Assembly (NCBI GenBank): GCA_913056195.1
Contig: CAJXMF010000004.1
Location: 1-64,000, forward strand
DNA from: an uncultured Methylococcaceae bacterium
GTDB lineage: Bacteria; Pseudomonadota; Gammaproteobacteria; Methylococcales; Methylomonadaceae
Direction: 5' to 3'
DNA: 64,000 bases
A program made the translations under genes and the position numbers. Below are positions 8,986-18,358 of the stretch, in pieces (the first letter of the stretch is position 1; each line of letters opens with the position of its first letter). The notes under the pieces were generated by a model, which did not search any database, was not told the DNA's origin, and worked only from the letters and a program-made list of their open reading frames with translations.

Positions 8986-10026
8986 TTAAGTGTAAATGAC
9001 GGCGGACTGCGATGCAGGAATAATCTGCCCCATTGCGTAAACGGTTTCCCCTTGTTGGCGTAAAATGTCCAACGTTTGTGCTTCATCTTCTGCAGCCACG
9101 CAAACGATCATGCCGATACCGCAATTGAAAGTCGTCAACATATCGGCCCGGGCGACATTTCCCATTTGTTGCAACCAGCCAAAGATATCCGGCATCGCCC
9201 AGCTGGACAAATCAATTTCAGCCGCCAGTGTGTCAGGTAATACGCGCGGTAGATTTTCTGTGATGCCGCCGCCCGTAATATGCGAAAAAGCATGTACGGG
9301 AACCGATTCCAGCAGTTTCAGCAATGATTTGACATAAATCCGGGTCGGCGTCAGCAACACCTCCGCCAGTTGCTTGCCTTGAAAATCATCGTCCAGCGAG
9401 ATTCCGCGTGTTTCCAGGATTTTACGAATCAAGGAATAGCCATTTGAATGTGGCCCTGATGAGGCGATACCGATGAGTTTATCGCCAGCCTGGACGCGAC
9501 GGCCATCAATAATGTTGGATTTTTCGACAATACCGACCGAAAACCCCGCCAAATCATAGTCACCCTTAGCATACATGCCCGGCATTTCGGCGGTTTCCCC
9601 ACCGACCAAGGCACAGCCAGCCAGCTCACAACCCTTGCCAATACCGTCTACCACGGCAGAAGCGGTCTCCACATCCAGCTTGCCAGTCGCAAAATAATCC
9701 AGAAAAAACAAGGGTTCCGCCGCTTGCACAATAATGTCATTGACACACATCGCAACCAGATCAATACCCACGGTATCATGAATACCCGCATCAATCGCCA
9801 ATTTTAATTTGGTGCCGACGCCATCGGTACCGGACACCAGAACCGGCTGCTGAAAGCGACCCAGCGGCAATTCAAATAACGAGCCGAAACCGCCTAATCC
9901 GGCCATCACACCCGCCGTACGGGTGCGGGCGGCAATCGGTTTTATGCGTTCAACCAGAGCATTACCGGCATCAATATCGACACCAGCGCTTTTATAATCC
10001 AAACTGTCTTGAGGTTGTGTAGTCAA
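8986..10026 (-). CDS. purM: Phosphoribosylformylglycinamidine cyclo-ligase
   Basis: A 346-residue cytoplasmic enzyme that closes the imidazole ring in de novo purine synthesis (FGAM + ATP to AIR). The N-terminus ([20 protein letters not shown]) and the glycine-rich [12 protein letters not shown] and [13 protein letters not shown] stretches are diagnostic. [16 protein letters not shown] is the conserved C-terminal domain motif. The start is a TTG at 10026 with a GGA about 9 bases upstream; no in-frame ATG fits the family N-terminus. It is divergent from a DUF2066 gene, a pairing common in gammaproteobacteria. purN, the usual partner, is not next to it here. Confidence 0.97.
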   Translation of the reverse strand: MTTQPQDSLDYKSAGVDIDAGNALVERIKPIAARTRTAGVMAGLGGFGSLFELPLGRFQQPVLVSGTDGVGTKLKLAIDAGIHDTVGIDLVAMCVNDIIVQAAEPLFFLDYFATGKLDVETASAVVDGIGKGCELAGCALVGGETAEMPGMYAKGDYDLAGFSVGIVEKSNIIDGRRVQAGDKLIGIASSGPHSNGYSLIRKILETRGISLDDDFQGKQLAEVLLTPTRIYVKSLLKLLESVPVHAFSHITGGGITENLPRVLPDTLAAEIDLSSWAMPDIFGWLQQMGNVARADMLTTFNCGIGMIVCVAAEDEAQTLDILRQQGETVYAMGQIIPASQSAVIYT

Positions 10027-10141
10027 TGTTCAACATCCAGGCTAAAGTTAAAAGGGTTATAACCGATATTGTACTATATAGTTTTTATCCTATTCGCGTA
10101 AGTTTTAGCGACCACAACCGACGGCCACAAAGGAGGCTGGT

Positions 10142-10933
10142 TTGAAACAAATATTTTTTGCCTTGTTGTTGTTTTGCCAAACCCTGTCGGCTGTTGAAGT
10201 TGAAGGTTTGTATGAAACTGAAGTGCTGGCTGACAGCCGTTCCGTTGCCGATCGCAATCAGGCAATTCGTCACGCCTTGCAGATTGTGTTAAATCGCGTG
10301 GTCATCGCACACGATCAAAATACCCCTCTCATAAAAACAGCATTGGAGGCGGCGCCCCTTTATGTGCGTGAATTTCAATTTTCGCTAGGCACGGACAACG
10401 CCGCTAAAAACCGACAGAACCGCTTGCTCCGGGTTCGTTTTGATGACAATATGCTGGAAACCTTGTTTAAAAACGGCGGCGTTGGCTTATGGAATGAAAT
10501 TCGCCCCGAAACGCTGCTTTGGCTGGTTGTCGAGAAACAGGGTCAGCGCCGATTCTATCAAGCCGACAACATGCCAGAGGTGGAATTTGCCTTGAGCCGG
10601 GCCGCACGCCTTACCGGACTGCCGCTGATTTTTCCCTTGCTGGACATGGAAGAACAGCGTTTCATCACACCCAATGACGTCCTTAGCGCCGATCCAAAAT
10701 TATTGCTGGATGTATCCAGTCGCTATGATGTGGTTTCGATATTAACCGGCCGTTTATACCAATCAGGCCAATGTTGGCAAGGCGAATGGGCGCTCTACTT
10801 CAATCAAAAAATTCACCAGTGGGGACAGGATAACTGCCAGACACTTGAAAACGCGGCTCTCGCAGGGCTACAACATGTCTATAATGTTTTATCGAATTAT
10901 TATGGGATTAAACAAGCGAAGGAGAGACGTTGA
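10142..10933 (+). CDS. DUF2066 exported protein
   Basis: A 263-residue protein of the DUF2066 family, often found beside purM in gammaproteobacteria; its function is unknown. It begins with a signal peptide (MKQIFFALLLFCQTLSAVEV), so it is probably periplasmic. Features include DRNQAIRHALQIVLNRV near 40 and a WLVVEKQGQRRFY segment near 125. The start is TTG at 10142 with a perfect AGGAGG five bases before it (10131-10136), which settles the start. It converges on the waaF-like gene, with 18 bases between the stops and no clear terminator. Confidence 0.85.
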   Translation: MKQIFFALLLFCQTLSAVEVEGLYETEVLADSRSVADRNQAIRHALQIVLNRVVIAHDQNTPLIKTALEAAPLYVREFQFSLGTDNAAKNRQNRLLRVRFDDNMLETLFKNGGVGLWNEIRPETLLWLVVEKQGQRRFYQADNMPEVEFALSRAARLTGLPLIFPLLDMEEQRFITPNDVLSADPKLLLDVSSRYDVVSILTGRLYQSGQCWQGEWALYFNQKIHQWGQDNCQTLENAALAGLQHVYNVLSNYYGIKQAKERR

Positions 10934-10951
10934 TCTTTTCTCCGTCATTGT

Positions 10952-11875
10952 CTATAGATTTTTAACCGCTCGCAACACATCTTCCGCCTTAATCAATCGC
11001 ATACAATCATGATGCTTAAGCGGACAAACCCGTTTCATGCACGGTTGACAAGGTAAATTTTTTTTTACAATCGCCGTTTTTTCGTTTTGCCATTGCGCCG
11101 TTTCCTTATCTTTGGTCGGCCCAAAAACAGTCACCGTTGGCACCTGAAATGCGGCAGCCAGATGCATTGGGCCACTATCGCCGGTAATCATCAAGTCCAG
11201 TCCAGCAATTGCATCGATCAGCTCATCTATTGACGTTTTACCCGCCAGATTTTGATAATTGTTAACCCCCGCCTGCTTCAATCCGGCTTCAATATCGGCG
11301 GCAATATTCACCTCATCAGGACCACCAAAAATAACACTATCGTAACGGTTTGATAAACGGCTTGCGACCTTGGCAAATTCAGCCGGATACCATCTTTTTG
11401 CCGAGCCATAACTGGCGCCAGGGTTGATTCCTAATAAGGGTTTCTGCAATTTGTTTTTAACGGCTTGCCGATAAATTTTAAGGCGGCCCGGCGGAACGTT
11501 CGTACCTAAACATTGATTGACGAACTGGTTGTATTTCTCGACCTGATGCCCTGTTTGGAAAGCGTGTTTATCATACTGGTATTTGTTATCCGCCTGAATA
11601 ATATTTTTAAATACACGTGAACGGAACGACGAGCGGAAGGAAAAAAACGCATCAAACCGACCTGATTGCCGAGCGGTTTTAAACAAGGCTGGATAGGATT
11701 TATCCAGTACGATTTGTTGAATTAACCGTGGATGTTCGTTAAAAACAGCCACAGAAACGTGGGAGCCGATGGCAACCCATTCGGCGTCTGGATAATAGGC
11801 AAGAAGATTCTCAATGGCGGGCGTCGCCATTATGCAATCACCCAGCCATGTAGGAAGTTCAATGAGTATTCTCAC
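10952..11875 (-). CDS. waaF: LPS heptosyltransferase II-like, GT9
   Basis: A 307-residue glycosyltransferase of family GT9. It carries the ADP-heptose transferase pattern: N-terminal MRILIELPTWLGDCIMATPA, PGASYGSAKRWYPAEFAKVA in the middle (WaaF-type), and GDSGPMHLAAAFQVPTVTVFGPT near the C-terminus. A cysteine-rich tail (CQPCMKRVCPLKHHDCM) matches WaaF enzymes. It adds the second heptose to the LPS inner core on the cytoplasmic face. It is the last gene of the glycan locus and overlaps the preceding GT2 gene by 4 bases. WaaF is the best match; another GT9 heptosyltransferase is possible. Confidence 0.8.
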   Translation of the reverse strand: MRILIELPTWLGDCIMATPAIENLLAYYPDAEWVAIGSHVSVAVFNEHPRLIQQIVLDKSYPALFKTARQSGRFDAFFSFRSSFRSRVFKNIIQADNKYQYDKHAFQTGHQVEKYNQFVNQCLGTNVPPGRLKIYRQAVKNKLQKPLLGINPGASYGSAKRWYPAEFAKVASRLSNRYDSVIFGGPDEVNIAADIEAGLKQAGVNNYQNLAGKTSIDELIDAIAGLDLMITGDSGPMHLAAAFQVPTVTVFGPTKDKETAQWQNEKTAIVKKNLPCQPCMKRVCPLKHHDCMRLIKAEDVLRAVKNL

Positions 11876-12714
11876 AACGATTCTGGTGTGTTCTGGTCAT
11901 CTAAATATTGACGCATCCCTTGACTGGCCTGAATCAAGTTATCATCCGCTAATCGCTGCATTAAACGCGCGTAGTTTTCAGATTGCTTGTCACGACTGTT
12001 ATGCGAATGCCATAAGTGAAGGACGGGTACCGCAAAGCGTCCTTCCTTACGCTTAATGCCATTATGAATCAGCCGAATGACCAAGTCAGAATCTTCATAA
12101 CCCCAACCTTCAAACGCTTCATCAAAACCATTCACCGCCATAAAGTCCTGCTTAAAAAGTGCCAGATTACAGGTCATCGCCTTCTGCCAACGCTTGGGAT
12201 GTCGGTAACGGAAAAAGTCGAACGGAAATGTCAGCAAAGGCAAAAATCGGTTTATTTTACCCGTCAGCCAACACCCTATAAAAAAGAAAGCTGACCGCTG
12301 ATGCAACGGAATATGTTGCTGTAGAACTTTTTGTGTAAAACATTGGCTTAATAAAATACGATTACCCGGCACAAAAAAGCCCGGTTCAGCCAGCCGCCTG
12401 TGTTTTTGGATAAAATCAGAAAAGACAATACAATCGCCATCCAAAAAGACAAGATAATCACCCGCGCTTAAAGCCACCGCCTTATTACGAATCGTCCCCG
12501 CTCTAAACCCCTTATCCGCTTGATAAGCGTGTTTAATCTGTATAGGTGATTGCGACTTGAATGTCTGAACTAAATCCTGTGTATCCTGAGTAGAACCATC
12601 ATCCGCGATGATGATCTCAAAATACCCGTCATCCTGAGCCAACAAACTCTCAAGACAAGCCCGCAACGCCTCGGGCCAATTATAGGTCGTGACGATAACA
12701 GAAATCAGTTTCAT
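11872..12714 (-). CDS. Glycosyltransferase family 2
   Basis: A 280-residue GT2 enzyme. The GT-A fold begins SVIVTTYNWPEALRACLESL. The nucleotide-sugar metal motif is DGD at 92-94 (VFLDGDCIVF), and the C-terminal part (GFDEAFEGWGYEDSDLVIRL) is the galactosyltransferase-like ending seen in chondroitin-polymerase-type GT2 enzymes. It is soluble or membrane-associated, with no clear helix. It overlaps its neighbours by 4 bases on both sides, so the three genes 10952-13472 form one translationally coupled block. Its role is probably LPS core extension; donor and acceptor are unknown. Confidence 0.87.
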   Translation of the reverse strand: MKLISVIVTTYNWPEALRACLESLLAQDDGYFEIIIADDGSTQDTQDLVQTFKSQSPIQIKHAYQADKGFRAGTIRNKAVALSAGDYLVFLDGDCIVFSDFIQKHRRLAEPGFFVPGNRILLSQCFTQKVLQQHIPLHQRSAFFFIGCWLTGKINRFLPLLTFPFDFFRYRHPKRWQKAMTCNLALFKQDFMAVNGFDEAFEGWGYEDSDLVIRLIHNGIKRKEGRFAVPVLHLWHSHNSRDKQSENYARLMQRLADDNLIQASQGMRQYLDDQNTPESL

Positions 12715-13472
12715 CCTTGCTGTTTACGCTGTTTACGCAGTAAATCCCATAACTTCAGATACTTGTAATAGGTTCCTTCGCCATTAGATATAGCCAACAT
12801 CAGCCCCTGCGCACCATCCAAAAACGCGCCTTTCACAAAATAGGTTCTAAAAAAAGCCCAGAACCCTTTCAAAATAGCGGTCGATAAATGCGTCGATTTC
12901 CCTTGTTCAAACATTTTTTGAGCACCCAGGGAAGAATAACGGTTAATTTTATCCAACACCTCTTCCGGATTTACAAAAGCCTCGTGCAATAAGGGGAAAT
13001 GCAGTTTTTGAATGGTGCCATCGACAAGAATACGTTCATGAACCAAATCAGGCGAAAAATGCCCGGCTTGCCGCTTGAACAAACGCAACACATAATCCGG
13101 CCACCAGCCGCCATGCTTGATTGGCTTACCGCAATAACTGGAAAGACGCGGTATCTCATAGCCTTGCACATCATCGCGCAGCATCGCTTGCTGTATTTCC
13201 TTTTTTAGACTATCTGTCACCTGTTCATCCGCATCAATCGATAACACCCAGTCGCCCGTCGCCTTATCCAAGGCACGTTGCTTTTGCACACCAAACCCTG
13301 GCCAGTCGGTTTCATACACAAGCGGCGTATAGTGCCGGCAAAGAGAAACGGTATTATCCGTACTCCCTGAATCAAGCACTATAATCTCATCCGCCCAACT
13401 GATCGATTCAAGACAACGCGTGATATGCTCTGCTTCGTTTTTGGTGATGATAATGATGCTAAGCATATACAT
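12711..13472 (-). CDS. WaaE/KdtX-like glycosyltransferase family 2
   Basis: A 253-residue GT2 enzyme close in pattern to WaaE/KdtX, which puts glucose on heptose I of the LPS core. The N-terminus SIIIITKNEAEHITRCLESI, the WADEIIVLDSGSTDNT stretch and the DAD metal motif at 80-82 (SIDADEQ) are typical. The later KHGGWWPDYVLRLFKR segment and a C-terminal GAFLDGAQGLMLAISNGEGTYYKYLKLW are also shared with that group. The start may be either of two ATGs two codons apart (13472 or 13466). The specificity is inferred from family and neighbourhood. Confidence 0.83.
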   Translation of the reverse strand: MYMLSIIIITKNEAEHITRCLESISWADEIIVLDSGSTDNTVSLCRHYTPLVYETDWPGFGVQKQRALDKATGDWVLSIDADEQVTDSLKKEIQQAMLRDDVQGYEIPRLSSYCGKPIKHGGWWPDYVLRLFKRQAGHFSPDLVHERILVDGTIQKLHFPLLHEAFVNPEEVLDKINRYSSLGAQKMFEQGKSTHLSTAILKGFWAFFRTYFVKGAFLDGAQGLMLAISNGEGTYYKYLKLWDLLRKQRKQQG

Positions 13473-13536
13473 TTAAGATTGTGAAATGGCTATTAATTCG
13501 CAACACGTAGACACAAGATCGATACATATTTAGAGC

Positions 13537-15228
13537 CTATGACTTATATATCAAGAAAGGCCCTAAAATTAAAGCATCTAATTTAGCCGCTTGAAAAGCA
13601 CGAATAGCATCTTCAGCAGTCCGTACAATAGGCTCCTCATGCATATTAAAACTTGTATTGATAACACTAGGAACGGAAGTTATTTGATAATATTCTTTTA
13701 TAATATCGTAATATCCAGGGTTATCTTCGCGACGAATAACCTGAGGGCGTGCCGTATTATCAATATGTACAGCGGCTGGAATATTTTTTTTGGCTAGATC
13801 GGACACCTCATAGGTTATTGTCATAAAACGTGCGGCTATATGCTCAGGCTTCCAGGCTAGAAAATAGTCTTGGGCATATTCTTCTAAAATAACTGGCGCA
13901 AAAGGCATAAACTCCGTTCTATCAAACTTTTTGTTTAACCAGGTATTAATTTCAGGGTCATTACAAGAAGCCATTACAGAGCGGTTACCTAATGCCCTAG
14001 GCCCATATTCCATTTTTCCATCTGCGCGTGCAATCACCTTACCCTCGGCTAATAACCGGGCGACTGTTAATGGCAGATTTTCAGGTTCATCATACTCAAC
14101 CTGATATTGATGAATCGCAGTTAATGCATTCTCTCGGTTAATCTCTGTTCCTAAATAAACATGCTCCAGGAATTTAGGTTGATGACCATTATTAAGCCGG
14201 GAAAAAAGTTCAAAAGCAGCGCCCGTAGCCAAACCGCCATCTCCCATATTGGGATGAATATAAATATTCTCAATATTTGGAAGTTCCAAAATTCTCTGAT
14301 TGAGTTTTACATTGGCAAAAATCCCGCCAGCCAAGGCTAACTTTTTAACATTTAACTGATCTGCCAGTTTTTCAATGTGTGTACAAATCAACTGCTCCGT
14401 ATAGGCCTGGATACCGGCTGCAATATCTTCCTTGGATAAATCATTACACATTTCATGAATAACAGATTGTCCCAGTTCGCCACCAAACTTTAATGACACC
14501 CGAACCAGATCAGAATCAAACAGATTATCCCAATTTTCCGCATCCGTATGCGCTAATAACCGCGATAAGAAAGGCTCTGGATGTCCAAAAGCCGCTAAAC
14601 CCAGTACCTTACCCTCATGTTGACCACCTTTAAATCCTAAATAAATGGTAACTGCAGTATAGAGCAAACCGATGCTGTTCAAATGCTGAAAATATCCTTT
14701 TGGAATTAACCGACCTTGCTCACCGATCCAGAACGAGCCCCATGAAAAATCCCCAACACCATCGAAGGTCAAAACACCAACACGTTCATCAGCAAACGGA
14801 GAGGCATAATAGGCTGAAGCCGCATGTGCCAAATGATGTTCTACCGTTTGAGAAGGTTTCCTCGCTAGAATCTTTGATGGTTTTTGGCGTAAATGCAACA
14901 CGCGACGATAACGCTCAAACTGTTTATGCCAAAACAAATGATTGAGGACTGCATCAGTTTTACCGGATTTTGCAAAATAACGATAATACTGATTCATATA
15001 TGGCCTTTGTTGCCAACGAGACAAATTGGCTTTAGCAACCCTATCCACCTGGTTTTCAGTTATTCCGGCAAGCGACAGTACTTCAGAAATGGCTTCATGT
15101 GGAAAATTACCGTCATTTTTGATACGCGTAATCCGTTCCTGCTCAACAGAAGCGACGAGCACACCATCGACTAATATGGATGCGGCAGTATTATGATGAC
15201 AGCCATCATTGATTCCGAGAATAATCAT
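13537..15228 (-). CDS. NodU/CmcH-family carbamoyltransferase
   Basis: A 563-residue enzyme that transfers a carbamoyl group from carbamoyl phosphate to a hydroxyl, via a carbamoyl-adenylate. The N-terminal Kae1-like ASKHA domain opens IILGINDGCHHNTAASILVDG. HHLAHAASAY (131-140) holds the metal-binding histidines, and the C-terminal domain carries the hallmark GPRALGNRS (409-417). The length is normal. Placed among LPS glycosyltransferases, it most likely carbamoylates a core or O-chain sugar, as WbpV-like or NodU enzymes do for other glycans. The substrate is inference. Carbamoyl phosphate is made by carAB, encoded about 27 kb downstream. Confidence 0.9.
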   Translation of the reverse strand: MIILGINDGCHHNTAASILVDGVLVASVEQERITRIKNDGNFPHEAISEVLSLAGITENQVDRVAKANLSRWQQRPYMNQYYRYFAKSGKTDAVLNHLFWHKQFERYRRVLHLRQKPSKILARKPSQTVEHHLAHAASAYYASPFADERVGVLTFDGVGDFSWGSFWIGEQGRLIPKGYFQHLNSIGLLYTAVTIYLGFKGGQHEGKVLGLAAFGHPEPFLSRLLAHTDAENWDNLFDSDLVRVSLKFGGELGQSVIHEMCNDLSKEDIAAGIQAYTEQLICTHIEKLADQLNVKKLALAGGIFANVKLNQRILELPNIENIYIHPNMGDGGLATGAAFELFSRLNNGHQPKFLEHVYLGTEINRENALTAIHQYQVEYDEPENLPLTVARLLAEGKVIARADGKMEYGPRALGNRSVMASCNDPEINTWLNKKFDRTEFMPFAPVILEEYAQDYFLAWKPEHIAARFMTITYEVSDLAKKNIPAAVHIDNTARPQVIRREDNPGYYDIIKEYYQITSVPSVINTSFNMHEEPIVRTAEDAIRAFQAAKLDALILGPFLIYKS

Positions 15229-15246
15229 AATTGTTTTTAGATAAAT

Positions 15247-16077
15247 TTATTGCCAAATGAACTCTTGATTGGCACGAATGCCATGCATTGTCATGCCGAA
15301 TTGGGCAAGTTCAGTTTCCCGCCAGTTTTTATGCTGCTGTTTACGCCGCATCTTGTTAAGTTTTCTTTGCAACCAGGTTTGCTGTAACAAACGATAATTA
15401 TATCGGTATCCTAATCCATCTTTTTCAGACAAGCCCCGCTCCTTTTTCATAGCCGTTTGAGTAATGGAACCAAAATGATGTAGCCAGGAGGCACCCGTCA
15501 TACCGGTTGCAATACCGGCTTTATCAAGTTCATGGAAAAATAACGTATCTTCATAACCTAACAACCTGGGAACAGGCTGAAAATAACCAACCTCCATCCA
15601 GACCGATTGATGTATCGCAAGACACACAGCATGACGTCCACCTAGGCGAAGACTATTATTCATTAATGTTGAGGCATTTTGAGCAAATGTTGAAAAGTCA
15701 TAATCAAGTTCGCCTTCAATAAGCGCCGGTGAAATCACCTTTAAATTATTTTTCTCTGCTGTTCCGATTAAATTATCAATCCAGCCTGAGGAAACCAGAA
15801 CATCATTGTTCATAATAATTGTCCATTCCGATTGCAAGGCTAAAGCCCCTTGATTCCAGGCAACGCCACAACCCAGATTAGCAGAATTTAAAATAAGATC
15901 ACCTAAGGGTAAAGATTTGAGATAATCCCGGGTATCATCCGTAGAGCCATTATCAACAACCACTAAACGACTCAAATCATCACCCTGCCTAAGCATACTT
16001 TCAATACATTGCCGCGTATATTCAACCTGGTTATAGCAGGCAAAGGTCACCCTATAATCATAGTGTTTCATAGACAT
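15247..16077 (-). CDS. Glycosyltransferase family 2
   Basis: A 276-residue GT2 enzyme. The fold begins VTFACYNQVEYTRQCIESML, followed by VVVDNGSTDDTRDYL. The metal motif region is IIMNNDVLVSSGWIDNL, an NND variant seen in rhamnosyl/galactofuranosyl-type GT2 enzymes. LLGYEDTLFFHELDKAG carries the ED acid pair. It sits directly between the O-antigen ligase-like gene (its start follows that stop without a gap) and the carbamoyltransferase. Its role in side-chain or O-unit assembly is inferred from position. Confidence 0.85.
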   Translation of the reverse strand: MSMKHYDYRVTFACYNQVEYTRQCIESMLRQGDDLSRLVVVDNGSTDDTRDYLKSLPLGDLILNSANLGCGVAWNQGALALQSEWTIIMNNDVLVSSGWIDNLIGTAEKNNLKVISPALIEGELDYDFSTFAQNASTLMNNSLRLGGRHAVCLAIHQSVWMEVGYFQPVPRLLGYEDTLFFHELDKAGIATGMTGASWLHHFGSITQTAMKKERGLSEKDGLGYRYNYRLLQQTWLQRKLNKMRRKQQHKNWRETELAQFGMTMHGIRANQEFIWQ

Positions 16078-17412
16078 TTAATTATGTTGTGTTTTTGAAT
16101 TAGCCATTTTTTCACTGAAAATTTGAGCAAAAAGTCCGGCAATGGTTAAGCCATAAAAAGTAGCGGTATATTTCAGATGAAACACCCCACCTGTAATACT
16201 GCTTACTATCAGAACAATAATATAAACAAGTCCAACTTGCGATGCTTCTGAAATCTTATTATTGCTATTAAAAGTATTTTTTAAGAAAAAAAATAACGGC
16301 ACAAAAAATAAACCAATAACGGAAATACCACCTAAGATCCCGGAATTCAACATATTCGTTAACAGCTCATTATGTGGACCACAACAGGCTATTGTTTCTT
16401 TAACGAGATCGGTAGCTGTTGAGCCAAACCAGGGTTTTGATAAATAAGGGATATAACCACCATCACCATAACCAAAAACAGGATTATGAATAAACAATTG
16501 CCAAGACATTTTCCACATGGACAGCCTAATACCGGATGATGTATCGATAGATTCACCATTAACCCAATAGTAGACCTCCATAACTCCAGATAGAGCACGT
16601 TCTCTGAGTGAGGGTATAAAATAAAATAACCCTACCAAAAGTACAAATAATAAACAAGCAGCCCAATACCCAAAATCATTGGAATATCTTTTCTTATAAA
16701 CAAATAACCAAACAATAAGAATAAAAGGAAGAGCAACCCAGCTGCCACGGGTTCCAGACCCCATAACTAACCAAGCAGAAACAATTACACCTGCTATCTG
16801 ATAGAATAGCATTAATTTTTTATTTGAAAACTGAGTTTGAAATAAACAAATTCCAAATAAAACAACAGAATAAGTGCCAAATGTGTTTGGATCAACATAA
16901 TAGGTTGCAAACCGCCCTCCCCATTGCTTAGAAAACTCAGGATGAAGATAAACTTCTAAAGCAGTAAGGAAAATCGCTAATGGAATAGTTATGAAAAGCA
17001 TTTTGCTATAGTTTACTCTTTTATAAATAAACAACATCATTATAAAAACAGAATACAACATTCTTGTCGGACCATCAAAATACCTATATGCCCAGTTTCC
17101 AACAACCACATGATTTACAAATACAGCAATCGTAGGTAAAGATAATATGATAATGACCATTAATAATTCTCTAAACAAGGCTCTGTCAATGTTATCTTTT
17201 AAATAGACAATACTTTTTCTTAGAAAAAATACAGATATTGCTAAAAGAACAAAAAAACATTTGTTAGTCATGCCTCTAATAGATAAAAAACCAGCTACAC
17301 TAAAAAAAATAGCAATAGACAACAAAACATCAATAAAAGCAAACTTATGATTCTCTATTATATTTATTTTACCAAGGATAAAGCCAACCTTCTTTTCAAT
17401 ATAAAAATTCAT
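16078..17412 (-). CDS. O-antigen ligase/polymerase-family membrane protein
   Basis: A 444-residue protein with about ten to twelve hydrophobic helices, matching the Wzy_C/WaaL family. Diagnostic stretches are GSGTRGSWVALPFILIVW, HNPVFGYGDGG and CCGPHNELLTNMLNSGILGG, with the periplasmic His of the ligase motif. It would either ligate glycan from undecaprenyl carrier to lipid A core or polymerise it in the periplasm; sequence alone does not separate WaaL from Wzy. Codons are clearly richer in A/T than in flanking heptosyltransferases. No Wzx flippase or ABC exporter is in the window. Confidence 0.8.
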   Translation of the reverse strand: MNFYIEKKVGFILGKINIIENHKFAFIDVLLSIAIFFSVAGFLSIRGMTNKCFFVLLAISVFFLRKSIVYLKDNIDRALFRELLMVIIILSLPTIAVFVNHVVVGNWAYRYFDGPTRMLYSVFIMMLFIYKRVNYSKMLFITIPLAIFLTALEVYLHPEFSKQWGGRFATYYVDPNTFGTYSVVLFGICLFQTQFSNKKLMLFYQIAGVIVSAWLVMGSGTRGSWVALPFILIVWLFVYKKRYSNDFGYWAACLLFVLLVGLFYFIPSLRERALSGVMEVYYWVNGESIDTSSGIRLSMWKMSWQLFIHNPVFGYGDGGYIPYLSKPWFGSTATDLVKETIACCGPHNELLTNMLNSGILGGISVIGLFFVPLFFFLKNTFNSNNKISEASQVGLVYIIVLIVSSITGGVFHLKYTATFYGLTIAGLFAQIFSEKMANSKTQHN

Positions 17413-17455
17413 TACTAATCATTAATTATATAGCTTTTAGATAAAAGCTGAGTTT

Positions 17456-18349
17456 CTAATCATGTGGAGGAAGAATATAATCAGCATACTTCTTCTGCTG
17501 ATCTTGTAAATACTGTGGAAATGTATTATCTATGATTTGCCTCTGATATCTTGAACTTTTCTTAATAAAGTCCATACCATTATAAATTCTATTTTTAATA
17601 TAATTTTTATCTTTATATTCTATCTTATTAAACTCCTGATGCGCTGTGTTCTCAAGTTTTTTTATAATATCATCTATAGAAAATATCCAGGTGAAATGCC
17701 ACCCACCATTTAAAATAATTTGAGCATACCTTCTCTTAAACCAAGCTCTTTTGACAGCCCTCAAGGGACCAGATGACTTATAAGACCTTACGCTAGTCGC
17801 CTTACTCTTAAAAAAATTTACAAGATTCTGGTAAGTCGTTATTTTAGAGCCCAACCATATGTTGCTATCTGGAATCAATTTACCTTTTTTATCGACATCT
17901 CCTAACCAATGGTTATTAAAAAAATAACTATAATAACTTTGACAAAAATCTCCTCTTAAATATTTATTTGGATCATACAAAAAAATATTTTCTGGATTAG
18001 GTATTTCGTCTAAATCTGAAATCAATACAAGATCATCAGGTTCTGCATCGAACAAGCCATTTATTAAATTATCCCGTATAAAATTTTCATTTTTCCAAAA
18101 ATCATTTTTGCCTATTGGTCTTTCATCTAATCTAAGATATCTAATTTTACTCATATATTTTGAGAATCTCTTTATGTCGAAGTTTACGTCCCTGTCTTCT
18201 CCTCTATGACTGTAGCTCGCTTCTGATATAACAAAATAATCAACATAGTCCCAAAGCGTTTCCAGACGTAACTCCAATAGCATGTCTTCGTTAAAATAAC
18301 AAAAACAATCATAGACTTTTCTATTCACATTGTCCTCTTTTTCTGCCAC
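17456..18349 (-). CDS. Glycosyltransferase family 17-like
   Basis: A 297-residue protein with the GT17 pattern: VYDCFCYFNEDMLLELRLETL at the start, YVDYFVISEASYSHRGEDR, then DDLVLISDLDEIPNP with the DLDE metal motif, and GWHFTWIFSIDDIIKKLENTAH near the C-terminus. GT17 is best known from the animal bisecting N-acetylglucosaminyltransferase; bacterial members occur in capsule and LPS loci with unknown acceptors. A beta-1,4-GlcNAc-type transfer is possible but not shown. The gene is A/T-rich, like the two genes upstream of it. Confidence 0.8.
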   Translation of the reverse strand: MAEKEDNVNRKVYDCFCYFNEDMLLELRLETLWDYVDYFVISEASYSHRGEDRDVNFDIKRFSKYMSKIRYLRLDERPIGKNDFWKNENFIRDNLINGLFDAEPDDLVLISDLDEIPNPENIFLYDPNKYLRGDFCQSYYSYFFNNHWLGDVDKKGKLIPDSNIWLGSKITTYQNLVNFFKSKATSVRSYKSSGPLRAVKRAWFKRRYAQIILNGGWHFTWIFSIDDIIKKLENTAHQEFNKIEYKDKNYIKNRIYNGMDFIKKSSRYQRQIIDNTFPQYLQDQQKKYADYILPPHD

Positions 18350-18358
18350 ACTATAGGA

